64,000 bases of DNA. Origin: Breviolum minutum Mf 1.05b.01 (taxonomy: Eukaryota; Sar; Dinophyceae; Suessiales; Symbiodiniaceae). Below the pieces are notes generated by a model. It made no database searches. It was not told where the DNA came from and saw nothing but the letters and a program-made list of their open reading frames with translations. Below are positions 56,092 to 64,000 of the stretch, one piece after another. The translations under genes and the position numbers were made by a program. Position 1 is the stretch's first letter, and every line of letters starts with the position of its first letter. The stretch spans positions 7,119 through 71,118 of the forward strand of contig DF241015.1 of NCBI GenBank assembly GCA_000507305.1. Reading direction: 5' to 3'.

Positions 56092-57345
56092 CTCAAACTA
56101 GCCATGCATACCTGTACGTAATTGTACTGAAATGGAACACTTGAAATGAAATCCTGCCGCATGTGTTTTTTTCCTCCAATGAGTTTTTTCCCAGATAGGA
56201 GGTTGCCTTGGGTCACCATGATGTCGACATGGGAGATGTTCCAATGATGTCATTTTCCATGTCTTGTTGATCTCATAAACTTGCACTACAGACACTGGAT
56301 CTGGAACCACTTGCCTATGGTGCTTGGTCCGTGACCGCCCATCCTCTGCATTGGAGAAAATTCATCTCTCAAAGTATAGGAGCCACAGGAACTCCGACTG
56401 ACAGCCACCAGAGCTAGTACATACTGTGCTGAAGACGTCTCAGGCATACTTCAGCATGTTTTTTGTTCGCAGCTACCTATGCTACCTGTTGTTCACATCA
56501 TGCCCCTTCATCACGACTATACGCTCTCTCTCTCTCTCTCTCTATCTTCTATCTTTTCCAAGGGAGTGTGCTTCTTGCAGTTTCTTGCCATTTCATGTAC
56601 AGTCCTGTATTGTCTAGTTTCTTCCGAGTTCACACACGCTACAACTACCTACTACTCTTGTTTGCATCATTGAATCTGGTGGGTGGTTGGATTTTTGGGG
56701 GCCAAGACTTGCCAAGACCGAGCTTTTGTTCGGCGACATGGAAAAAACAGCGGGGTTTTGGGAGATTTCCCAAAAATTGGTTGGTCGGTAAATACACCTT
56801 TCTCCCTAAAAATGCTCCATATAACCATATAATTCAAGGTAGTGAATTATTCCGGTTTACCCAGATTCTTCATGTTTGTGTTGTGATGTTTGTTTTTTGA
56901 TGCTTTGGTATCAAGTAAATCGTCGCCTGTGAGGTATCAACTTAACTAACTGAACGATGATGGTTAGAAGTCAAAAGGCTATATTGTTTGGAGTGAAGGA
57001 GATTGGTTTTCAGTGAGAATGGAGACAGTTTACGCATGAACGTTTTTGTTTCTTTAAACTCACGTTGGAGATATTGGCATGATTTTTGATACATCTAGTG
57101 ATTGTGACTTTGAAGTTGACGTTGGACTTCAAGATTGTGAAGTGAATTCGGGTTCCAAGACAGGAACGACATGATTGATATGGAAATGATCTACTAGAGA
57201 GTCCAAAAGGAAACCTTTGAACCTCAATACGACTCAGACCAGGCCAGGCTATTAAATTATTAAGTATGTGCTGCATGTGAAACACAAACTTGGATGGAAT
57301 CCTACTTTCTACATGTTTGTTTTTGTTTTTCTCCTTGTTCTTGTT
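56092..57345. other. Intron-like stretch
   Basis: A CT microsatellite at 56522-56545 and one minus segment near 57130-57240 (FKGFLLDSLVDHFHINHVVP) that may be an exon. Otherwise nothing I can support. Confidence 0.35.
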
Positions 57346-57419
57346 TTAGCCTTTCGTCCTTGATCTTGGTTTTCTTGTTATTGCTCTTCTGATTTCATCC
57401 TTCTTGTTCCTGGGCCTCT

Positions 57420-57850
57420 GATTCTTGCTTGTCGTATTTTTGGTGTTGTCGTTTTTGTCGCTGTTGTTGTTGTTGTTGTCGTTTTTGTCCCTGTTGTTGT
57501 TGTTGTTGTGGTTGTGGTTGTGGTTGTGGTTGTTGTTGTTGCTGCTTCTGCTCATTTTGTTTCTGTTCTCCTTGTTCTTGTCCTTCTTGCTGTTGCTTTC
57601 TTGTTTTCGTTTTTCTTGTCTTTGGTCTTCTTCTTCTGTCTGCCTTGTTTCTTTTTTTGTTGCTTTCCTCGTTTTTGCTGTTTGTGTTACTGTCTTCTTC
57701 TTGTTAACTGTTTGTTGTTGCTTCCTTGAACCTTCTAGTTGTTGTTGATCTTGTTGCTGTTGCTGCTTACTTGTACGCGTATTTGCAGTTGTATTTGTAT
57801 TGGTACTTGTTGTGCATTGCATTTGTTGCTGCTGTTGGTTGCAGTGATTG
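57420..57850. repeat. TTG/CTG-rich low-complexity tract
   Basis: Irregular GTTGTTG repeats. The Gln/Asn/Lys-rich minus frame and the Leu/Val/Cys + frames are composition effects. Confidence 0.75.
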
Positions 57851-58000
57851 GTTGGTTGGTTGGTTGTTTCAGGACTGCCCCAGCTGGCGAAGGCGGCGGT
57901 GTTGTTGGGCAAAAGATTCAAAAGAAAAACAAGAGATCCAGCTTAACAGTTACCCAGTATGATTTGTCACCATGTTAGATAACCAATGAAGGCGCCTTGT

Positions 58001-58195
58001 TCATTTTTTCATATTTTTTCCGGTGGTGAAGTCATGTCCACCATTTTCTTGGCCAGGTGACAGCAATGTGCCATGATGGTCTCTGAGATATTGTTTAAAA
58101 GTCCTGCAACAAAAAAGAGTCGGACAGCCGTTGGGAAATCGTTGCTTCATAACTTTCACCACTTTTTGAGGTGGATTGCTTTGCAAACACCACAC
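58001..58195 (-). CDS. Minus-strand exon candidates
   Basis: Reads VWCLQSNPPQKVVKVMKQRF then PNGCPTLFC up to an internal CAG, followed by TFKQYLRDHHGTLLSPGQEN. It could be one exon or two. A neighbouring minus frame at 58310-58500 (NDLTQHQLEKQRGTSLFSFT) may be the preceding exon. Confidence 0.4.
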   Translation of the reverse strand: MWCLQSNPPQKVVKVMKQRFPNGCPTLFCCRTFKQYLRDHHGTLLSPGQENGGHDFTTGKNMKK

Positions 58196-59134
58196 AACTT
58201 ATCAACCATGATGAAATATGATCCGTGATTAACGGAGCTCAACAAAAAACCATGACACTAAGCTGCTGTAGCCAAAGAGTACACGGGCCCGTGCTTTGGC
58301 TCAAAAGCTTCAAGGGAGGTGAAAACCCGGTGAAACACCGGTGCCCTTGCAGGTGCCATGTTTTGGGATAACAACGCATCCAAGGGCAGGAATCACTTGG
58401 GTCACTTGATGTATGCGATTTGTAAAGGAGAATAAAGAAGTTCCGCGCTGTTTCTCTAGTTGGTGTTGTGTGAGATCATTAGCCTTAGGCTTCGTTTGAT
58501 TGCACTTAAGTGCGCATGCACGCATGCTTCCTGTCATCTATGGCACGCCCTTTGTGGAAGTAAACGCCTGCAGATACACAACTCGGATCCCACATCATGG
58601 CACACTAAGTCCGTTGTGGAATAATCACATTTGTTTTAACGCTATTGATACAAACAGATACATGTGCATACGATAATGTTTTTATTTGTGAATACATTCA
58701 TTTTTATAGTAGTATACATATATATGTATATACATTTATGGTCTAGTTTTGGAAGGCTTCAAGTTTGACACAGTCCCCTCCAGACATTGGGCCGGGCCAT
58801 AAAATTCTTGCATTGCAGGTCGTACCTGCACCCGCGGATGGGCGAGGTGTGCTGGTTCGGTTGAAATAATTCCTCAATGAATGGGATGCAGCAGCCGTGC
58901 ACAGCAAGTGGTTTCACCATGCATTTTGAATGCAAATTTTAGCAGCCAAACTTGGAACACTTTCCCATCGGTTTCAATTTGCACTGTTTGGTGAGAAGAC
59001 AGTCTAGTGAGTCTTTGGTAAGATTATGAATGCAAAGGAATTGAGAATCCAAAACTTCGTTCAATGCTTTGATAAACAGTTGTTTCAACAGCAATGACGT
59101 TCAGTGCCTGTGAGCAAAGCATTGGTTTGCAAGC

Positions 59135-59340
59135 TCAAAGCCATGTTTCCAATCCGGGTACTGTACGATTGTTGAAACATTTAGATAAAGCCAAATCACC
59201 ACACTGAACATATTGGAGATGTTGAAGTTGTTGTGTTTTTGAACCTTTCGTATTGGGACAATCAAACTTCGTTGATACCAATTCCAGGCAGAGTCGCCAG
59301 AGGTGAGAGGGTGGCAGAGTGAGTCCCAAATGTAGCATCA
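59135..59340 (-). CDS. Minus-strand exon candidate
   Basis: Reads LGLTLPPSHLWRLCLELVST then KFDCPNTKGSKTQQLQHLQY and VQCGDLALSKCFNNRTVPGL before a stop at 59135. Protein-like with four Cys. No family recognised. Confidence 0.4.
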
Positions 59341-60268
59341 GACGCATGAGGATAATAAGTTTCAAGATTCATTATAACATAGGGATGACGTGGCAGATGG
59401 TATTGTCAAAGAAGACAGGCATGTTTAGTGGGGAAGCTTCAATCCTAAGGGTCAAAGTGTGTTTGAGACCGATGCATTGAAAATGGTACGCGGCCTCATC
59501 TGAATTTGATGTGTTTCTATTTTTTCTACGATGTTATGCTAGACTCCTTCCAATGGCCCGTCGGAATCCGTTGAGAAGAGTGATTGCCGTTCAAAATTGA
59601 CGAATCATTGCTATTGCGAAGGACTTCCAAATCGCTTTAGCAAGTATGGGGTATATCGGTTTATCCTTGTTTTCAATCTCTATAGATGAAATTGGACTGA
59701 TTGGAGGAGTTGTTGCTGCTGTTTTGAATCAGTTTACTCTACGGAACGGCTTTGCCACGCTCAGTATCTAGAATTGGAAGCTATACTCATACTCTGCGGC
59801 AAAAGCAGCTGAAAAAAATAAGGGGTTGGAAATTGAAAAAAAAATCGGTCCTCCCCTGACATGGCTTTCAGTCTCAACATGTGGGGTTTTGCATGACGCC
59901 ACATGCAAGGTCTTCCAGCTCATTGCAGCAGGGCGTTTCCCAGAGCTCCTAACAACATGCGAGGAGCTGGAGAATTGTTGGGATGAAATGACATTGACAA
60001 GTCAACACCCTGTTTCGTGGTTTTTGATGTCTTTTTTTTGTATTCATCTCTATTTGATTGTTTGGGAAGATGATTTAAGTTGACTCTCAGTAAAAGAAAA
60101 TTGAGATTGTTTTGCAATCACAAGCTGGAAAGAGACCTGAAACGTGTCTAAAAAACAGTAGCTTGGGGATGCTTGGACTGTATCGGTGTTTTGCTCCGGA
60201 GTTACCTTGACGCTTGATAAGATACATTTCAACATAGAAAATGCAAAATCTCATAATGCATGCACCAG

Positions 60269-60405
60269 CGAAGACAGGAGTTGGAACTGTCCCCAGCAGA
60301 GCCAAACTCATCACCTGGAACGCCAGATGCGTCGGTGCGCCTTTTTCAGAGGAAGGATCGAAGAAGGGCAATACTGTTTACGGTTCGGAACTTTCGAAGT
60401 TCGAG
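60269..60405 (+). CDS. Plus-strand exon candidate
   Basis: 137 nt after CATGCACCAG, donor GTAAAG, ending in phase 0. Reads KTGVGTVPSRAKLITWNARC then VGAPFSEEGSKKGNTVYGSE. The minus strand is also open, so the strand is uncertain. Confidence 0.35.
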
Positions 60406-60961
60406 GTAAAGAATATGATAATATACTAGTATGACTTTCTTTTACAATTTCTGGTCTTTAAAGAGGTTCATTTCATGAGGTGGTGCTGGATGTTTGCATC
60501 AACATTAGGGTTCGGACACCCTTCGTGCTGAAGATTGACTCACCTGGGTGACTGGTGGGAAGTGGAATCAAGTCCAAGTCAATACTTGAATCCAAGAAAG
60601 GCTGTTCGGAGCTTCCGTGTTTGAAGAGTCAAGAGAGAAAAATAGAGAAAGCAAATCCCATGATTCCCTGTTTCTTCCAGATTCTCATCACCACCAATCT
60701 CTGAAAAAACTGTTTTGTGATTGGTGAAAATCACCAGGTGAATCTAGTTGAGCAAGAAGGGCTGCGTTGTGCAGTACATTTGCTTGCTTACCTCTTAGAA
60801 GGCACATGCACCGAAGGTTAAGGGTGGATTGGTGGGAAAAACCAGCTCCCAAATTTTGGAAATCTCGTCCGTTGAGTGTCTTTGGTCCTTCACCATTTAT
60901 GGATATTTATGGTGGATTTCATGTATCAGCGAATACCCTTCACTTCAAGTACTAAGATTGA

Positions 60962-61072
60962 CTAATCATTCATCGCTTCATCGCCATGAATGGCTTGTGA
61001 CAGCCAGGCCAACTGGATTCGGCCAGATTTCTCTGGAAGAGGCCCGTGGCTTTTCGGCAGCCAAGCGGTGAT
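60962..61072 (-). CDS. Minus-strand terminal-exon candidate
   Basis: 111 nt, minus acceptor GTCACATCGAG, ending in a TAG. Reads ITAWLPKSHGPLPEKSGRIQ then LAWLSQAIHGDEAMND. The + frame (HEWLVTARPTGFGQISLEEA, donor GTGATC) competes. Confidence 0.35.
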   Translation of the reverse strand: MTAWLPKSHGPLPEKSGRIQLAWLSQAIHGDEAMND

Positions 61073-61499
61073 CTCGATGTGACTCCCAAAAGCTTGGGGA
61101 TACTGCAAGGATAAAATATATAAGAATTGGAAGAAACACACAGGATCAAGTATCAACAGAGCTTTTTGATCTCTTGGAAATAGATTACAAATGTGATGAG
61201 TAGCCACAAAAGCCTTGATAATGATGGGGTTTTCGCTTTGCAGTGATGCAAAGCGAAGTGTCCTTTCTACACTGACACTGCTACTTTTCGCAGTATCTAA
61301 TCAAATCTAAGTGCAAAGTATGGCCATGGCAGTGTTCACAGCCACCATACCTTGTCCATCTAGACCTGAGAATTCACTGTGACCTGCACCTTGCAGAGCA
61401 GATTTCGAGACGTCAAATATGTCAAACTACTACAGGTAGTTACTAATCCATCATATGGCTATGAGTCAAGTGTTTGTTTTGGCAATTTTTCCATATTTT

Positions 61500-61605
61500 G
61501 CAGGACAGCTGCGCCACTGCAACAACATGTGCAAGCGCAAGCTGCACATAGAGAGCCTTGCCTGAATTTGTTCCGTAGGTGAGCCCGAAGCGAAGATGAT
61601 CTTAC
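61500..61605 (-). CDS. Minus-strand exon candidate
   Basis: After a minus GAACTCCAG acceptor; KIIFASGSPTEQIQARLSMC then SLRLHMLLQ. Third positions strongly G/C. A + exon with perfect splice sites at 61504-61578 (TAAPLQQHVQAQAAHREPCL) overlaps it; codon bias favours minus. Confidence 0.4.
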
Positions 61606-61716
61606 CTGGAGTTCTGCTCAGAGCCAGATGCACAATGTCATTCTGCCCAACAACTGTCACAGCGACAATGTATATAATGCGTACATGTGTACATGCTTGT
61701 CATTGGTGATCCTTTG

Positions 61717-61727
61717 TGATGATGATG

Positions 61728-61793
<66 letters not shown>

Positions 61794-61795
61794 GC
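61717..61795. repeat. GAT microsatellite
   Basis: About 26 GAT/GGT units. The poly-Asp and poly-Met frames are artefacts. Confidence 0.9.
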
Positions 61796-61929
61796 GGTGA
61801 CATCTCATCAACTTAGTAGTTCAGGCCCATTAGGTCTATGCGTGAGCACAGGCTTCACTTTTTGTTCAGGTCCTGGAAGTGTAGCATGTACAATACTTTT
61901 GGTGTCTTGAATTTCATGTTGATAAAAAC

Positions 61930-62027
61930 ATGGAGCACGGCAGAGTAGAAGTTGTGCTAACAGCTGGATGTCAACGAAACCATCGCCTTGGTGACGAAGC
62001 TTTATGGTGGTGATCACATTGCCCCAC
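61930..62027 (-). CDS. Minus-strand exon, unrecognised protein
   Basis: 98 nt, minus acceptor CTTTCACAAG, donor GTTTTT. Reads WGNVITTIKLRHQGDGFVDI then QLLAQLLLCRAP. Clean frame. Confidence 0.5.
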
Positions 62028-62535
62028 CTTGTGAAAGTGGATGTGTCCATCAGTCATGGCTACCAATTTGGCGGTTTTCCGTTTCTGTTCGTTCGTCAGT
62101 TTCAAACTTTGTTTGAAGCCAGATGAAATCTCTCAACTTACTTCCTAGCAAAGCAAATGATGAAGATGAGCAAAATGTCTGACGGATCAAAGTCCTGGAC
62201 TAGCTGAGGTAAACCATCTCCATTAATTGAGTAGGTGTAAATATATAGCACGCATTGTTTCTTGGACGGATTTTCGGTTGCCTGGATGTCCCCATCAAAT
62301 TCATGGTTTCCTCCAGTTCTGGGAGTATCAGGTCTTGTCTGCTCGGTGGCGAAGGCATTGTGGAATTTTGGTGCAAGGGTGAATTCAACATGAAAGATGC
62401 CGGGTATGGATATGTGAGTTGGATATTTCTAAATCTGGCATAATTACAATATATGTAACATGAAACCTCTATAATAATGGGATCCAAGGAATTAAAGCAG
62501 GTATATCATGAAAAACATCCAACATGAATTTCAAC

Positions 62536-62720
62536 CTGATGGGTCCATGGATTTGAGGAGTCAAACCCATTGATCTTTTTGACTCCCGACTTTCCTTGGG
62601 TTTGAAAGTTGGAAGTGTGTTTTGTGGCTGATCACTGGTCATGAACTTGTAGTGTTCACCGCACCAAATTCTGTCAACAACTGCAGACAATATGCCGAGA
62701 GCTTTGCGCAACTTGCGGTG
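62536..62720 (-). CDS. Minus-strand exon, unrecognised protein
   Basis: 185 nt, minus acceptor GCTGAGTGCAG, donor GTTGAA. Reads HRKLRKALGILSAVVDRIWC then GEHYKFMTSDQPQNTLPTFK and PKESRESKRSMGLTPQIHGP. The next minus segment (62265-62440) is open in two frames, one ending at a GC donor. Confidence 0.5.
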
Positions 62721-63177
62721 CTGCACTCAGCTGAATGTGCTGAATGTGCTGATGAGATGATGCTGATGAGACTGTCATATCATGTTTAATGTGATTGATT
62801 TTGCAATGCTGCATCAGCACTGGACTTTGAAGGTTGGTGTGCTAAAGTCATTTGATTTTGAGTGACATATTCCCTTTTAGAAGCCTACCACCCTCCTTGC
62901 AACGTCCAGCAACCCACCTTGAGTAGTGGGTAGATGATGTTTGATGCGTGCGTGCGCAGATTCCTATTGCGTCAAGCTGCAGGAACCTTTATGTGGTTTT
63001 GAATGATGACACGACATATTGCTAGATCTTTTTGAATCTCTTAAAACATAATTTTGTTGCTTGTATTTGACAACTCATCCCGCTTAGGAAAAGGTAGAAT
63101 CAACGGGGGTTGCGCAGTACCTATCATTTCACAGGTTGGGACCAACATGTTGTACTTTGCAATGGCATCGCAGGCAG

Positions 63178-63300
63178 GCCCTTGGGATGCTCGACTACAA
63201 CCGCTGGTCACAGAGGCGTGTCACGTGGATTGTGGCGAATGATGGCGAACAGCAGGGGATTCGAATGATGGCCCGATGTGTCAAGATTCATCATTTGCAA
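63178..63300 (+). CDS. Gene D exon 1 seen (unrecognised protein)
   Basis: 123 nt, after ATCGCAGGCAG, donor GTCTAT, phase 0 to 0. Reads ALGMLDYNRWSQRRVTWIVA then NDGEQQGIRMMARCVKIHHL. Strong G/C bias at third positions. Joins in phase to 63434. Confidence 0.5.
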
Positions 63301-63433
63301 GTCTATGGTTTTTGCTTTTTGCTTCGAAGCGCGTCTTTTTGTTTGTTTGGGTTTTTGCATTAAAACTTGAGCATGTTACAGAGTGTTTTCATGTTTGCCC
63401 ATTGGTCACTTAGATCCCAATCAGTCTACGTAG

Positions 63434-63611
63434 GGAAGTGGATGTTTGAACCTCTCTGATCCAATCCAAATGGTTGAGGTCATCAGAAGGGGTCGAGAAG
63501 AATTGCTGGACAAGATCGCCATTGCTTACAAGGCTGTGCTTCCTAGGATTCCCCAGAGACCATCCAAGACTCCAGTGCGGTTGGTCGGGAAGTTGAGATG
63601 CTGTGCGGTTG
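63434..63611 (+). CDS. Gene D exon 2
   Basis: 178 nt, after GTCTACGTAG, donor GCAGCT (GC), phase 0 to 1. Reads GSGCLNLSDPIQMVEVIRRG then REELLDKIAIAYKAVLPRIP and QRPSKTPVRLVGKLRCCAV. Confidence 0.5.
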
Positions 63612-63759
63612 GCAGCTTCAACAATATCAGATTGCTATTGCTCAAATTTCACATTCCGAATTGAATAACTTTACAAATTTTCCATGTTGGGGGTCATCAT
63701 ACCTTGGTGGAGAGACTCTGGTTTGAAGCTCTTTGATGATTGATGACTTTCCCTCACAG

Positions 63760-63893
63760 TAGCAGAGACCTTCAATCATTGCCCGCATCAGGTGGTGTCA
63801 TTGTCACACTTAGCGAACGTACTAGGGCTTGATGCCGTCACCGCCAAAGCGGCCTGCGAAACAAGAGGTTGGGTGCGGAGCCCCTGGTGCTGA
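63760..63893 (+). CDS. Gene D last exon
   Basis: After an excellent TTTCCCTCACAG acceptor, supplying the two bases needed for the split codon. Reads AETFNHCPHQVVSLSHLANV then LGLDAVTAKAACETRGWVRS and stops at TGA 63891-63893. The three exons form a consistent 3' end; the function is unknown. Confidence 0.55.
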
Positions 63894-63916
63894 TATTGAA
63901 TCATTATGGATCTCAT

Positions 63917-64000
63917 ATAGGGGTTTCCTAAAATGGTGGTACCCAACAACCATGGGTTTTCCTACTAAAAGTGATCATTTTGGGGTGAATTGGGGGTACC
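63917..64000. mobile_element. M2 inverted-repeat element, copy 4, cut by window end
   Basis: ATAGGGGTTTCCTAAAATGG is a diverged left end, followed by GGTACCCAACAACCATGG and TTTTGGGGTGAATTGGGGGT. It starts 23 bp after the gene D stop codon. Confidence 0.6.

Noticed and set aside
57346-57921. Gln/Asn/Lys-rich minus frame of 191 residues, prion-like in look
   Set aside because: Composition follows TTG/CTG repeats and all frames are open.
58270-58320. Possible relict dinoflagellate spliced leader (TTTGGCTCAA)
   Set aside because: Only about ten bases match the remembered spliced leader and its 5' part is missing.
1-64000. tRNA, rRNA, CRISPR
   Set aside because: No cloverleaf with a GGTTCGAATCC-type arm, no rRNA-like block and no spaced direct-repeat array of CRISPR form was seen. 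This was by eye only.

Overview
The window looks like nuclear DNA of a dinoflagellate, probably a Symbiodiniaceae-type genome. The grounds are short exons in long introns, splice donors that are GT or GC at equivalent positions, many microsatellites, small inverted-repeat elements, and a transposase-like gene of a kind I associate with dinoflagellate genomes. There is no bacterial-style gene layout, and I found no rRNA, tRNA or CRISPR. Two runs of N (10321-10937 and 34747-35023) are assembly gaps.

Region 1-8276 (+ strand) holds two genes whose introns contain a CAACTGGCAAC-type repeat. The first (1-3945) is a set of exon-like open segments with several frame changes and no recognised family. 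The second (about 4765-8276) encodes a protein of more than 700 residues that resembles the DUF7869-type, RNase H-like/transposase-like family (SDGLDQAK, LDNTARDNKN and GHTHGPLD motifs). Region 8277-10320 is hairpin, 53-bp tandem repeat and a 134-151 bp satellite array that runs into the first gap.

Region about 11.2-43.4 kb (+ strand) is the main find: one apparent gene made of more than 45 tiny exons, mostly 24-72 nt, nearly all starting and ending in phase 0. They fall into about ten recurring cassette types. The encoded peptides are short acidic LF motifs (SLFDDEP, LFGDEDP, LFDDPL, LFGDDDEDL) alternating with Pro/Ala/Lys linkers (APVAKTLPGPLTQ, VPKSAPEKAVPEQ). The cassettes repeat in the order T-W-V-N-(X)-L, with a K-P-Q-S block duplicated. 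The array resembles the LFa-repeat tail of the WASH-complex subunit FAM21/WASHC2, which binds retromer; this is a hypothesis. Codon third positions vary between cassettes while the peptides are kept, so selection on protein is likely.

Region 43.4-62.7 kb is mostly intron-like DNA. Several exon-like open segments lie on the minus strand, some with good splice sites, and their product is not recognised. At 63.18-63.89 kb a phase-consistent three-exon 3' end of a + strand gene is seen, also unrecognised. At least six families of short inverted-repeat elements are scattered through the window. One of them carries splice signals near its ends and resembles an introner.
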